The notes under the pieces: model-generated
What the model saw: only the letters and a program-made list of their open reading frames with translations
Database searches by the model: none
What the model was told of the DNA's origin: nothing
Position numbers and translations under genes: made by a program
Shown: positions 46,722 through 55,722 of the stretch, piece after piece
Layout of the letters: each line of letters begins with the position of its first letter
How positions within the stretch are numbered: the first letter of the stretch is position 1
Assembly: GCF_019977735.1 (NCBI RefSeq)
Contig: NZ_AP025018.1
Location: forward strand, 3,100,001-3,164,000
DNA from: Calothrix sp. PCC 7716
GTDB lineage: Bacteria; Cyanobacteriota; Cyanobacteriia; Cyanobacteriales; Nostocaceae
Direction: 5' to 3'
DNA length: 64,000 nucleotides

Positions 46722-49040
46722 CTATGCAATTAGTTTGGGTCGGAAGTTACGTAGACGCAATGCGTTTGTTAATACTGATACTGAACTGAACGCCATCGCG
46801 GCGCCTGCAATAATTGGGTTAAGCAACCAGCCGAAAATAGGAAAGAGAATACCAGCAGCAATTGGAATTCCTGCTACGTTGTAAATGAAGGCAAAGAATA
46901 AATTTTGACGAATGTTGCGAATTGTTGCATGGCTAAGTTGAATTGCTGTTACTACACCTTGTAAATCTCCAGAGATAAGTGTGATGTCACTAGCAGCAAT
47001 TGCTACATCTGTTCCTGTACCAATGGCTATACCCACATCAGCTTGAGCTAGTGCTGGGGCATCATTAATACCATCACCCACCATTGCAACAATTTTTCCT
47101 TCGCTTTGTAATTTTTTTACAGTGTCAGCTTTTTGGTCGGGTCGAACTTCTGCTAAAACATGTTTGATACCAACTTCTTTGGCAATAGTTTCTGCGGTAC
47201 GGCGATTGTCTCCTGTAAGCATTACTACTTCTAAACCCAATTTTTGCAATGATTTTATTGCTTGGGTGGAAGTAGGTTTGACGGCATCAGAAATACCCAT
47301 TAGTCCTTCGATTTTACTATCTACTGCAATATAAATTGCTGTTTTACCGAGGTATTCTAAGCGTTCTTTTTGTTGTTGCAATGCTTGTGTGTTTATATTT
47401 AACTCTGACATCCAGCGTTGTGTACCAATTTGTACTAATTGATTATCAATAATACCTTGTACACCGCTACCTGGTATTGATTCAAAATTGTTTACCTGTT
47501 GTTGGCGCCGTTGTTGTAGAGACGTTACATGTAACGTCCCTACATTTACATTATTGTTATTGTCTACATTTTGGGTTTGGGCGTATCTAACTACTGCTTC
47601 GGCTAAAGGGTGTTCTGAGTTGCGTTCGAGTGATGCTGCTAATTGTAATAATTTAATTTCATTAGCGTTTGCGGTTCCATTAGTGGTAATAAAATCTGTA
47701 ACTGTAGGTTTGCCTTGGGTGATAGTTCCAGTTTTATCTAGGACAATTGTTTTGATTTTGTGCGCTAGTTCTAAACTCTCGGCGCCTTTAATCAAAATAC
47801 CGTTTTCTGCGCCTTTACCCGTTCCTACCATTACTGATGTTGGAGTAGCTAAACCTAATGCACAAGGACAAGCGATAATTAAGACTCCTACTGTGGTAAT
47901 TAAAGCAAGGGTCAAATTACCCATGATATTAAACCAAATTATGAAAGTAAGCAGCGCAATTGCAATTACTACAGGCACGAAAAATCCTGTTACAGAGTCA
48001 GCTAATCTTTGGATAGGCGCCCTACTACCTTGAGCTTGCTGCACAAGCTGGACAATTTGTGCCAACACGGTATCTTTTCCTACTCGTGTTGCTTTAAACT
48101 TAAAGCTACCAGTTTTGTTGATGGTGGCGCCAATTACTTCATCACCTGGTTGTTTTTTCACTGCTACACTTTCACCAGTCACCATAGATTCATCAATAGT
48201 CGATGTGCCATCAACTACTTCACCATCAACAGGAATTTTCTCACCGGGACGAACTAAGATTACATCCCCAATTTGCACCTCTTCAATAGGAATATCAATT
48301 TCTTGTCCGTCACGAATTAAACGCGCGGTTTTTGCTTGTAAACCAATTAATTTACGGATAGCTTCGCCAGTTTGTTTTTTCGCACGGCTTTCTAAGAGTC
48401 TTCCCAATAATATCAAAGCAATAATAACAGAGGAAGCTTCATAATATACGTCGGGTCGTAAACCTTGAGATATAAAAAAGTTTGGAAAAAACGTAGGAAA
48501 TAGCGAATAAATAAATGCCGTACTTGTGCCTAATGCAACAAGAGTATCCATAGTTGCCGCATGGCGCTTAAAAGCTTTCCACGCATTACTATAGAAAGAT
48601 AAGCCGCACCAAAATTGAATGGGAATTGTTAGCACTAGTTGTAGCCAAGGGTCATGTAACCACATAGGGATGAAAGGTATGTGTAATCCTGTCATCATTG
48701 GTATAGAACCAATAACAATTATCCCACTGAGAATACCTGCAACAACTACTTTGCGGGTTAGTTCATTAGTTTCTCTTGATTGTCTACGTTTCTCAGCCTC
48801 ATCCTGTTGTGCAACTGGATTTTGTTCTTGTAATGGGTAAGCCGAATAACCAGCTTCATCTACAGCTTGTTGGATAGCTGTTACATCTGTTTTTCTAGGG
48901 TCATATTCTACTGTCGCTAGTTCGGCGCCATAATTCACAACACATTCCGAAACACCATTTACAGAACTAATTGCCTCCTCAACACCTCGCGCGCAAGAAG
49001 CACAACTCATACCACCCAACTTTAAAGTCGCATTTTCCAT
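46722..49040 (-). CDS. copA: Copper-translocating P1B-type ATPase
   Basis: 772 residues from ATG 49040, chosen because the metal-binding domain starts there and the upstream extension to 49157 is made of a tandem repeat. An HMA domain ([16 protein letters not shown]) comes first. Eight membrane helices with CPC in [15 protein letters not shown], the phosphorylation site [11 protein letters not shown] motif [10 protein letters not shown], and hinge [10 protein letters not shown] are present. The motifs fit copper(I) export (CopA/CtaA/PacS group). A TGTAGAGACG-family palindrome is inserted in frame within the nucleotide-binding domain (47515-47544), giving [12 protein letters not shown]. Confidence 0.94.
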   Translation of the reverse strand: MENATLKLGGMSCASCARGVEEAISSVNGVSECVVNYGAELATVEYDPRKTDVTAIQQAVDEAGYSAYPLQEQNPVAQQDEAEKRRQSRETNELTRKVVVAGILSGIIVIGSIPMMTGLHIPFIPMWLHDPWLQLVLTIPIQFWCGLSFYSNAWKAFKRHAATMDTLVALGTSTAFIYSLFPTFFPNFFISQGLRPDVYYEASSVIIALILLGRLLESRAKKQTGEAIRKLIGLQAKTARLIRDGQEIDIPIEEVQIGDVILVRPGEKIPVDGEVVDGTSTIDESMVTGESVAVKKQPGDEVIGATINKTGSFKFKATRVGKDTVLAQIVQLVQQAQGSRAPIQRLADSVTGFFVPVVIAIALLTFIIWFNIMGNLTLALITTVGVLIIACPCALGLATPTSVMVGTGKGAENGILIKGAESLELAHKIKTIVLDKTGTITQGKPTVTDFITTNGTANANEIKLLQLAASLERNSEHPLAEAVVRYAQTQNVDNNNNVNVGTLHVTSLQQRRQQQVNNFESIPGSGVQGIIDNQLVQIGTQRWMSELNINTQALQQQKERLEYLGKTAIYIAVDSKIEGLMGISDAVKPTSTQAIKSLQKLGLEVVMLTGDNRRTAETIAKEVGIKHVLAEVRPDQKADTVKKLQSEGKIVAMVGDGINDAPALAQADVGIAIGTGTDVAIAASDITLISGDLQGVVTAIQLSHATIRNIRQNLFFAFIYNVAGIPIAAGILFPIFGWLLNPIIAGAAMAFSSVSVLTNALRLRNFRPKLIA
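47515..47544. repeat. 30-bp palindrome inserted in frame in copA
   Basis: TGTAGAGACGTTACATG followed by TAACGTCCCTACA; same family as 731-760 with one arm change. It adds ten residues to the N-domain of CopA, near a Gln/Asn-rich loop (NNNNVNV ... QQRRQQQ). Confidence 0.85.
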
Positions 49041-49075
49041 ATATTCTTTCTTCATCAAAATCTTATGGGATAACC

Positions 49076-49150
49076 CGGAATGTGGAGTGGGCATTAAAAT
49101 CTTGTGGAGTGGGCATCCAAATCTTGTGGAGTGGGCATCCTTGCCCGCCC
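49076..49150. repeat. Three tandem copies of a GTGGAGTGGGCAT unit between copZ and copA
   Basis: Units of about 23 bp (ATCTTGTGGAGTGGGCAT plus a short linker) repeat three times and end in a GGGCATCCTTGCCCGCCC hairpin. The open frame upstream of the real copA start runs through this repeat. Confidence 0.75.
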
Positions 49151-49160
49151 ACACCAAACA

Positions 49161-49355
49161 TCACCCAACCGAATAACCAGCAGCAATAACAGCCTCTTTA
49201 ACAACTACTTCAGGCGCCTGAGTCTCAACACTAACCAACTTTGTCTTCGGGTCAGCTTGCACCGTAGCATTAGGGTCAACAGCCTTTATCGCCTCTGTAA
49301 TAGTGGCGCCACAAGCAGAACAAGCCATATTGGGAACTTTTAATTGAAGTGTCAT
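49161..49355 (-). CDS. copZ: Heavy-metal-associated copper chaperone
   Basis: 64 residues from ATG 49355, preceded by GGGTGATG. The metal-binding MACSACGAT motif sits in a single HMA domain (LKVPNMACSACGATI, ending EAVIAAGYSVG). It should carry copper to CopA. It is the first gene of the operon; the MerR-type promoter is about 30 bp upstream. Two further upstream ATGs (to 49364) are possible starts. Confidence 0.9.
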   Translation of the reverse strand: MTLQLKVPNMACSACGATITEAIKAVDPNATVQADPKTKLVSVETQAPEVVVKEAVIAAGYSVG

Positions 49356-49383
49356 ATACATCACCCTATTAACAACTATTGTT

Positions 49384-49415
49384 ATTGTGAAATCTCCCCT
49401 CTACTGGAGAGTCAA
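49384..49415 (-). promoter_or_regulatory. MerR-type operator/promoter of the copZ-copA operon
   Basis: On the minus strand TTGACT (-35) is followed by a dyad CTCTCCAGTAGAGGGGAG and then CACAAT as -10, with a 20-bp spacer. The over-long spacer with a dyad between the boxes is the hallmark of MerR-regulated metal promoters. Confidence 0.7.
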
Positions 49416-49564
49416 GGGGGTGAAGAAAGTTTTTGCTGAAATTATTCAAAAAGTTTAGTTCAGCATCAACTCAAGGGCGTAGTATTTATTGTGTCCGAGG
49501 AAAATTAGTTTGGATTTATGGGGATTTATTAGTTAGTACATAATTATATCAAAAATATAGAAGC

Positions 49565-49900
49565 TTACATCACCGCATAATCACTCATTTCTCGCATATA
49601 GGGAGGATAAAACCCCAGCACAATATCTTGCTTTGCCACACTCAACTCAACCAAATCAGCAGCAATATCATGCTCTGTTGAATTGTTGAAAATCCATACC
49701 TTTTCATTCCGGATAGCCAGATGTATTATACAGTGATGTACCCATCGCTGATGGTGCCAACCAAAATGCATAATCTGATAATGGTTTCGTTGCGTATCGA
49801 AAATAGTTTCAACTTCAAATTCACCATAGGCAGGTTTACTTTGAGCATAACTTATCAACAATTCCTGTACTATTTGCTGATAGTGTGTTAGTTTATCCAT
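49565..49900 (-). CDS. xisI: XisI-family protein
   Basis: 111 residues with YGEFEVETIFDTQRNHYQI, then WHHQRWVHHCIIHLAIRNEKVWI and GFYPPYMR, the characteristic core of XisI (fdxN element excision controlling factor). Its start overlaps xisH by 13 bp. In Nostoc the XisH-XisI pair is needed for excision of the fdxN element by XisF, but most cyanobacterial genomes carry many unlinked copies and no element end is seen here. Confidence 0.9.
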   Translation of the reverse strand: MDKLTHYQQIVQELLISYAQSKPAYGEFEVETIFDTQRNHYQIMHFGWHHQRWVHHCIIHLAIRNEKVWIFNNSTEHDIAADLVELSVAKQDIVLGFYPPYMREMSDYAVM

Positions 49901-50304
49901 TGAACAATATCCTCATTTTTAACATTGTAAACAACTAGTTTTATCGAATTTTCTTGTATCATTGAAGCTGGAAAATCAAGTTGAAAAAAGGTGTTATAAG
50001 TTAAATCAGGTACTGCCAAATAAAGAATGCGATCGGCATCTTCACGGCGTAGTGCCGCTCGATAGTTGATAAATTGCCCCATTGCCATGTGGAACTGTGA
50101 GATTGTCGATGTACTGGCTAGAAAACTTTTAATTTCAACGGCAATTTTTTCAGTCCCTCGCTCCGCTGCTAATAATCGTTCCGCACCTAAATCAATCTCC
50201 ATATCAACACCACCTACCTTAATTTCTAGTATATCGTGAGTAATATTCCAACCATCCTTGATTAAGGCGTTTTTAACAACTTCATGAAAACGATCTTTAG
50301 CCAC
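49888..50304 (-). CDS. xisH: XisH-family endonuclease-like protein
   Basis: 138 residues. It begins KDRFHEVVKNALIKDGWNIT and contains IDLGAERLLAAERGTEKIAVEIKSF, given here as LGAERLLAAERGTEKIAVEI, with the acidic and lysine residues of a PD-(D/E)XK nuclease-like fold (E...EIK). It is the upstream partner of xisI. The pair may act as a mobile or addiction-like module; that reading is inference. Confidence 0.9.
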   Translation of the reverse strand: MAKDRFHEVVKNALIKDGWNITHDILEIKVGGVDMEIDLGAERLLAAERGTEKIAVEIKSFLASTSTISQFHMAMGQFINYRAALRREDADRILYLAVPDLTYNTFFQLDFPASMIQENSIKLVVYNVKNEDIVQWIN

Positions 50305-50424
50305 AGCAGATTAACCACCCATTGAGTTTGTGACTCTAAACTATCACATTACCCATGCATATGCCTGTTAGTACCAAGCTTCCAGGTAATACAATTAGAA
50401 CTCTTGTATTAACCATGCTTCGAT

Positions 50425-50858
50425 TCTTTTTCGGCGCCTACAGGAGGAGATGTAAAAATTTTATTAAATAGAAGTGACTACAATACTGCTCGGTTAAGCT
50501 TTTTTCGGCATGATAAACAACGATATTATAAGGGTTTCAGCCTACGTTATCTCCTTAACCGAGCAGTATTGGAAGTGACTATTATGCTGTAACTAAAGTT
50601 CAAGATACAGGTATTGGTATTCCACTTCAGGAACTTCCTCACATTTATGACCGCTTTTACCGTGTTTCGAGTGACCGTTCTCGCAGCACTGGTGGTTCAG
50701 GTTTAGGTTTATCTATTGTTCAGGCTATAGTTAGTGTACATAAAGGAAAGCTAAATGTAGAAAGTGAATTGTGTAAGGGTACCACTTTTACAGTTCAATT
50801 ACCTTTGGATAATACCAATTTTAAGAACAAAAGTTCTATTTCTTTATTCAAAGGTTAA
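50425..50858 (+). pseudogene. Histidine kinase C-terminal remnant interrupted by a MITE
   Basis: The left part reads TGGDVKILLNRSDY, then the MITE at 50481-50571, then YAVTKVQDTGIGIP, IYDRFYRVSSDRSRST, GGSGLGLSIVQAIV and a stop at 50856-50858. Deleting the MITE and one 10-bp repeat rejoins the frame. Only the HATPase domain is left: kinase and sensor parts are missing upstream, so the gene was already broken. Confidence 0.8.
50481..50571. mobile_element. 91-bp MITE with 10-bp target duplication
   Basis: Same 17-bp inverted ends as 42620-42733 (CAATACTGCTCGGTTAA). GAAGTGACTA flanks it on both sides (50471-50480 and 50572-50581). The interior differs from the other copy, so only the ends are conserved. 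Confidence 0.92.
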
Positions 50859-51236
50859 TATTACAAGACTCACTACAACTGCAATGAGGTGCAATATCTT
50901 TCGCAACAACTAAACCAGCACCAATAATATTACCCTTTTTAATAGTATTTTAGTGCTTACTTAGTTAAATTAAATACTTGATTTCTCAGTGGACTGAACA
51001 AGTCAGTACTATTTCTCAGTCAGAGATAGAAGTAAATTCATTGCTAAGTGCGGTATATAAGTAGACATAATATTAATTACATGATATCTTTACACTAAAG
51101 GGTTAAGAGCTTATTAAGGCTTCATTATTAATCAGTTATCCAGTGTGATAATAGTTGAAGTATTCAATAAGACATTATCAATATGAGCTTTAAATTGCAT
51201 CTGTCCCAAATATCTTACTTACGAAGGAAGACTTTA
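50859..51236. other. Intergenic region upstream of the membrane protein
   Basis: No gene is supported. The last 60 bp carry a GGAAGA ribosome binding site before ATG 51237. Otherwise AT-rich with no recognised repeats. Confidence 0.4.
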
Positions 51237-52196
51237 ATGAAAAGGGCAGAAAATAATATTGATGTGGAAAAGTTACTTGCAGAAAGTTTGACCAAAGCAG
51301 GTCTGATTGACGAAAAACAATTATGCTCTGTAGTTAAGCAGCAGCAGGTAAGCAAAAAAAGTCTCGAAACCATTTTAGTTGAACGAGGCTGGGTTAAACC
51401 ACAAACAATTACATATTTCAAAGAGAATTTACAAAATAGCTTTGAGCAACAAACAATTTTAGAGCCTGAAAATATAACTATTAATCTTTCTCCTAAACTT
51501 GCTTTCAGAGTTTTTATAACCATAATATCTTTTCTTGTATCTGCAGGTCTGATTGGAAGCTTAAGTCAGCGGTATCTCCCTGACTTTTTCTTACGTGATG
51601 CTTTTGCTATTGCATTTAATCTTGATGGAGAAATGAATATACCCGCTTTCTACTCAGCATCGGCATTACTCTTTTGCTCAATCATTTTAAGTTTCATAAC
51701 TTACATTAAAAAGAGTAGACATGATTCGTACACTCTTTACTGGGGGGGACTATCATTTATATTTGCTTTCCTGTCTTTCGATGAAATAGCTAGTCTGCAT
51801 GAACACATGGTCGGACCAGTACGAACAGCTCTTGGAACTAGTGGCTTTCTATATTTTGCTTGGGTCATTCCCGCAGGCATTGGTGTATTAATCTTTTTAC
51901 TAGTATTTTTGAAATTTATAACTAATCTGAATGCAAACACCAGAAACTTATTTTTGATAGCTGGTGCAACATTCATTGCTGGTGCAATAGGTTGTGAATT
52001 AGTAGGGGGCTATATTGTTAGCGTGTACACGAAAGAGTCTATCTTTTATATATTTGAGGTTACTTTAGAAGAGTTGTTAGAACAGTTAGGAGTAGCTATA
52101 TTTATATATGGACTTTTATCACATATTAGTTTTTATACTAAAGACGCATTTTTGAAAATTCGAGTTCCCCATCGAAATAGAACTTACGTTGCATAA
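51237..52196 (+). CDS. Multi-span membrane protein with type II secretion-like N-terminal domain
   Basis: 319 residues from ATG 51237, preceded by GGAAGA; a longer frame starts at 51183. Residues about 8-65 (VEKLLAESLTKAGLIDEKQL, LVERGWVKPQTITYF) look like the N-terminal domain of GspE/PilB-type ATPases. Some seven membrane helices follow (about 90-110, 135-160, 170-188, 205-230, 240-262, 272-300). A conserved-looking SFDEIASLHEHMVGP loop joins two of them and contains an acidic/histidine cluster. No known family could be named for the membrane part. Confidence 0.65.
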   Translation: MKRAENNIDVEKLLAESLTKAGLIDEKQLCSVVKQQQVSKKSLETILVERGWVKPQTITYFKENLQNSFEQQTILEPENITINLSPKLAFRVFITIISFLVSAGLIGSLSQRYLPDFFLRDAFAIAFNLDGEMNIPAFYSASALLFCSIILSFITYIKKSRHDSYTLYWGGLSFIFAFLSFDEIASLHEHMVGPVRTALGTSGFLYFAWVIPAGIGVLIFLLVFLKFITNLNANTRNLFLIAGATFIAGAIGCELVGGYIVSVYTKESIFYIFEVTLEELLEQLGVAIFIYGLLSHISFYTKDAFLKIRVPHRNRTYVA

Positions 52197-52232
52197 ACCG
52201 AGTTTATAACATTTTATGCGTAAGTCTTGTAT

Positions 52233-52334
52233 TCACCAGATAAAGATATAGAACCAGTATTTGATTTGCAAACTATATTAAATGAGTTATATGACCGTGC
52301 TAGCTATGATTTAGTAATCAATAAAAGAACTTAG
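52233..52334 (+). pseudogene. C-terminal scrap of a DUF4058 protein
   Basis: Reads DLQTILNELYDRASYDLVI before a TAG, the usual end of cyanobacterial DUF4058 proteins. No upstream part of the gene remains. Confidence 0.55.
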
Positions 52335-52650
52335 ATAAGTTTGGTAAATTTGTGTGGCAAGTAATAATGAGCGAACAAATGAGGTATCTAAAAAATGTTC
52401 TTTACCTTGTGTTTCTTCAGCTAATTTATCTGACATAAACATTTATAAATATTACTCTTCGGAAATATCATCAAAATTAATGCTACTTGGTATAGTATTA
52501 AAACCCAGTCTATCTAAAGCTATTATAGAGTTTTCAACGTCTGTATTATTAATGGTTCATTCCCATATGCGATGCAAGAGGTGGCGCTTATTAATACTCA
52601 TGTAACACCTATAACGTCCACAGGCTAGAAGCCTGGGGCTATTGATACAA
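52335..52650. other. Intergenic region without a supported gene
   Basis: An 83-codon ORF (52354-52605) lacks family resemblance and a ribosome binding site. The end of the region leads into two hairpins. Confidence 0.35.
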
Positions 52651-52676
52651 AGCCTACCTACGTAGGCTATTTTTTT
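52651..52676 (+). terminator. Rho-independent-like terminator
   Basis: Stem AGCCTAC-CTAC-GTAGGCT (52651-52668) followed by a run of seven T. Confidence 0.7.
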
Positions 52677-52697
52677 AAGCCCACTTTCTGTGGGCTT
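52677..52697. terminator. Second hairpin AAGCCCACTTTCTGTGGGCT
   Basis: Eight-bp arms AAGCCCAC and GTGGGCTT with a 5-nt loop, followed by TGTT. It may act on transcripts of either strand. Confidence 0.5.
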
Positions 52698-52735
52698 TGT
52701 TCGAGAACGCCACACCATTCTATGGTGTTGGCGGG

Positions 52736-52888
52736 TTAATGGTATGTCGGGTATGATGTGACGGAGTTTAATAAGAATGCTGATACGAAATTTGGCGCCG
52801 CGTAACCCAAGGTCTTTGTACCCACAACACTTCCAGCAACCACCGCACTGGTAAGCAAGAAATTACGCCGTGTAGTTTTTCCACTCAT
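52736..52888 (-). pseudogene. Orphan Tat signal peptide fragment
   Basis: 50 residues from ATG 52888: SGKTTRRNFLLTSAVVAG is a twin-arginine signal, then GSVVGTKTLGYAAP and a short tail to a stop. The mature protein is missing. It resembles the start of a Tat-exported binding protein; identity unknown. Confidence 0.55.
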
Positions 52889-52921
52889 AAGCTACTTGAT
52901 GTAATGGTGTCTTTTTATATT

Positions 52922-53524
52922 TTATCTAAGCTTAAAATTTTCAACTTGATTTTTTACTGCAATATCAACTTGTTTTAAAAGCGTTTCTATATTTTGAGAA
53001 TTATCAAGTACTACATTCGCACGCGCTATTTTTTCAGCAAGTGGCATTTGACTTTTAATTCTAGCTTGTGCTTGTTCTAAATTTAAGTTATTACGTTGCA
53101 TTAATCTTTCTAACTGCTGCGACTCTGAGCAGCTTACAACCCATGTTTCTGTAACTATATCAGTCATTCCTACTTCAAATAATAAAGGGATAACTAGTAT
53201 TAAAATATTATTGGATGATGTAATTATTTCTTGATAAAATCTTTCTTTTACATAAGGATGAATTAAACTTTCAACCCAAAGGCGTTCTGATTCATTATTA
53301 AATATAATCTCGCCTAATTTCGCACGGTTTAGTTCATTGTTTGTTAAGATATCTCTACCGTAACGTTGTGCGATTTTATTTAATATGGGAGAATTAGCGG
53401 CAACTGCTTCGCGCGCGTATATGTCAGCGTCTAATATGGGTAATTTATAAGTTTTTTCTAAATAGTTTGCTACTGTACTTTTTCCTGTGGCAATACCACC
53501 TGTTAGTCCTATTATACGTTTCAT
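52922..53524 (-). CDS. coaE: Dephospho-CoA kinase
   Basis: 200 residues. P-loop GLTGGIATGKSTVANYL at the start, then LDADIYAREAV, VIPLLFEVGM and RMQSQMPLAEK-like RIKSQMPLAEK. It phosphorylates the 3' hydroxyl of dephospho-CoA, the last step of CoA synthesis. It follows hemD on the same strand with a palindromic element between them, so co-transcription is possible. Confidence 0.95.
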   Translation of the reverse strand: MKRIIGLTGGIATGKSTVANYLEKTYKLPILDADIYAREAVAANSPILNKIAQRYGRDILTNNELNRAKLGEIIFNNESERLWVESLIHPYVKERFYQEIITSSNNILILVIPLLFEVGMTDIVTETWVVSCSESQQLERLMQRNNLNLEQAQARIKSQMPLAEKIARANVVLDNSQNIETLLKQVDIAVKNQVENFKLR

Positions 53525-53543
53525 TTAATAAAAGGTTATGAAT

Positions 53544-53607
53544 TGTAGAGACCGTATATGTACGGTCTTTGCTCCCGTTACGGAGACGTGACATGTCACG
53601 TCTCTAC
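53544..53607. repeat. Double palindromic repeat at the 3' end of hemD
   Basis: Two units of the TGTAGAGAC family in tandem: TGTAGAGACCGTATATG with TACGGTCTTT, then GGAGACGTGACATGTCACG with TCTCTACA. The hemD stop codon and last codons (VET) lie inside it. Confidence 0.8.
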
Positions 53608-54423
53608 ACCCCATTCAATTAGGGCTTGTGTTAATCCGGGTAAGGTGTATTCGACTGCTTCAACGTCTACGTGTCCGATAAGTTCGCGACAACTTTTTGA
53701 TGTTTGTGGACCGATGGAGGCTATACATACACCCTCTAAATAATTATCGATGGAATTGTCGCCGAATACTTGTTTTGCTAGTTCACAAAAATATTGCACT
53801 GTTTTGGAGCTAGCAAACGTAATGATGTCTACTGTACCACTTTGCAGTGCAACTTCTGCCGAAGGGGGGATGCTTTTAGGACAGCATGACTGGTAAGCAC
53901 TTACTTCGATGACTTCTGCACCCTTTGCACCCAATTCTTTTACTAAGACTTCACGTCCACCGCTTTCAACGCGCGGAAATAAAATCTTTTTATTTGTAAG
54001 TTCTTCTGGAAAGTTTTCAATTAATGAGTCTGCGACGAAGTTCGGGGGAATATAATCCGCACGTAGTCCTCTCTTTTCTAAACATTGAGCCGTTTTTTCT
54101 CCAACTACAGCAATTTTGACATTCTTTAATGAACGTGCATCGTAACCTTTCGTAAATAATCTGTCAAAGAAATATTCGACGCCATTGGTGGAAGTCAAGA
54201 CTAGCCAATCAAAGCTTGATATATTAGCTATTGCATCGTCTAATTCTGACCAAGTAGAAGGTTGACAAATTTCTAGTGCTGGCATTTCTATAACATTGGC
54301 GCCACAGTCAGTTAGCATTTGGGAAAATGGACTTGACTGTCCTGCTGCACGTGTTACTAAAATAGTTTTGCCAGCAAGAGGGAGGGTTTGTGTTGGTGGA
54401 AGGGGAGAGATGTTGGTAGGCAT
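53596..54423 (-). CDS. hemD: Uroporphyrinogen-III synthase
   Basis: 275 residues. It has LAGKTILVTRAAGQSSPFSQ, VLTSTNGVEYFFDRL, VAVVGEKTA-like IAVVGEKTAQCLEK, ITFASSKTVQYF and CIASIGPQTSKSCRE, the pattern of HemD. It closes hydroxymethylbilane to uroporphyrinogen III for haem, chlorophyll and sirohaem. It follows the methyltransferase gene by 13 bp, the usual cyanobacterial operon. The C-terminus ends inside a repeat. Confidence 0.93.
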   Translation of the reverse strand: MPTNISPLPPTQTLPLAGKTILVTRAAGQSSPFSQMLTDCGANVIEMPALEICQPSTWSELDDAIANISSFDWLVLTSTNGVEYFFDRLFTKGYDARSLKNVKIAVVGEKTAQCLEKRGLRADYIPPNFVADSLIENFPEELTNKKILFPRVESGGREVLVKELGAKGAEVIEVSAYQSCCPKSIPPSAEVALQSGTVDIITFASSKTVQYFCELAKQVFGDNSIDNYLEGVCIASIGPQTSKSCRELIGHVDVEAVEYTLPGLTQALIEWGVET

Positions 54424-54436
54424 AAATGGGTGAGTG

Positions 54437-55183
54437 CTACTTACCTATCGCTTGGTCGGTCTCTACATTGTCTGCTTGAAGGTACTTCCTGAGTTGAACT
54501 ACTTCACCAATTGTAATTACTATTGGTGAGAGTGAAATATTTGCTGTTATTTCGAGAATTGTTTCGAGCGTTCCCGTCCAGATTTGCTGTTGGGGTGTCC
54601 CACAATAACGTACCACAGCAATAGGTGTTTTGCGCGACTTACCATATTTTATTAGCCGATATATTACTTCTGGTAGAGTACTACCACCCATCAGCACAAC
54701 TAATGTTTCAATTGCCGCTAATGCCTCCCAGTTCAGTGCATCTGGTTCATGCGCTGTAAAAACTGCAAAACATCTACTCAGTACTGGGTCGGTTAAAGGT
54801 ATGCCTGCTAAGGTCGGCGCCGCTATTGCTGAAGAAAGACCTGGTATAACTTCAAACTCACAATTCGCTGCTTTTAATGCTTCAATTTCAGAAGTACATC
54901 GTCCAAATATAAACGGGTCTCCAGATTTTAACCGTACTACTTGTTTTCCCTGTTGACAATATTGCACTAACAACTCGTTGATGGAAGCTTGCGCTGTACT
55001 TGGTTTTCCTCCACGTTTACCAACATCAACTTTCAAACAATCTGATGGTACCAACTCTAATAACTCCGCGTCAACAAGTGCATCATAAATTAGTACTTCT
55101 GTATGTTGTAAAAGTTTATAAGCTTTTACCGTTAAATATGCCACATCTCCAGGTCCGGCGCCGACAAGATATACTTTGCCCAT
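54437..55183 (-). CDS. cobA: Uroporphyrinogen-III C-methyltransferase
   Basis: 248 residues. VYLVGAGPGDVAYLTVKAYK at the start, then VRLKSGDPFIFGR and VIPGLSSAIAAPTLAGIPLT mark the SUMT family; a tetrapyrrole methylase with SAM-binding GAGPGD. It makes precorrin-2, the branch point to sirohaem and cobalamin. The short length without CysG domains fits CobA. First gene of a cobA-hemD pair. Confidence 0.95.
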   Translation of the reverse strand: MGKVYLVGAGPGDVAYLTVKAYKLLQHTEVLIYDALVDAELLELVPSDCLKVDVGKRGGKPSTAQASINELLVQYCQQGKQVVRLKSGDPFIFGRCTSEIEALKAANCEFEVIPGLSSAIAAPTLAGIPLTDPVLSRCFAVFTAHEPDALNWEALAAIETLVVLMGGSTLPEVIYRLIKYGKSRKTPIAVVRYCGTPQQQIWTGTLETILEITANISLSPIVITIGEVVQLRKYLQADNVETDQAIGK

Positions 55184-55424
55184 TTGATATTATCGTAGGG
55201 CGGGTTTACAAATATCCACCCTTACTTAAATTCAGTATATCTACTAGTGCGGTTCATAAAGTTTTCTCTTATAACTTTGAGATGTGTTCCCCTGATCTCG
55301 GCTTAATAAAACTATTGATGTCAAAAGTTTATATCAAACTTGATATTCCTGATTTTTTAAGCGATTTAATTTTCTCCCATTAGGTAAGTTCTGTAGCGAA
55401 TCAATAACTGGCAGGTATATTGGT

Positions 55425-55682
55425 ATGTTGGCACAAATTAAATTTTCTTTACCGTATAAACGTTGCAAAGTATTAGTGAAATATAATACTGACAAAAGCT
55501 ATTATGTTCAGTATTTGAAAGACTTTGAGACAAAAAGTGTCGAATATTGTTGGTGTCGTGCTAACCAAGCTTTAGAAATTGGTACCGAGGTTGATGGCTA
55601 TTTATGTCCAAATAATAGTCTTGATAGTTTACCTACTCTTATTGTTGGTGAGTGTAAATCGATTATACCTAGCTTTGTTTAA
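55425..55682 (+). CDS. Hypothetical small protein
   Basis: 85 residues, with CKVLVKYNTDKSYYVQYL and CWCRANQALEIGTEVDGYLC. Five cysteines, no signal peptide or membrane helix. The composition is protein-like and the frame uses an ATG with a weak GGCAGGT upstream, but no family is recognised. It ends just before a repeat cluster. Confidence 0.5.
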   Translation: MLAQIKFSLPYKRCKVLVKYNTDKSYYVQYLKDFETKSVEYCWCRANQALEIGTEVDGYLCPNNSLDSLPTLIVGECKSIIPSFV

Positions 55683-55687
55683 AAACC

Positions 55688-55722
55688 CCTGAAACCCGGT
55701 TTCTTTTGGAAACCGGGTTTCT
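55688..55722. terminator. Inverted repeat GAAACCCGGTTTC / GAAACCGGGTTTC
   Basis: A strong short-loop stem (loop TTTTG) followed by TCTCG, right after the small hypothetical gene. Related to the AGAAACCGGGC repeat family. Confidence 0.55.

Noticed and set aside
49565-50304. xisH-xisI as proof of an excisable developmental element here
   Set aside because: No recombinase gene and no paired excision sites were found; most copies of this pair in cyanobacteria are unlinked to such elements.
52354-52605. 83-codon ORF
   Set aside because: No ribosome binding site or recognisable family, and it is followed by an unrelated hairpin cluster.
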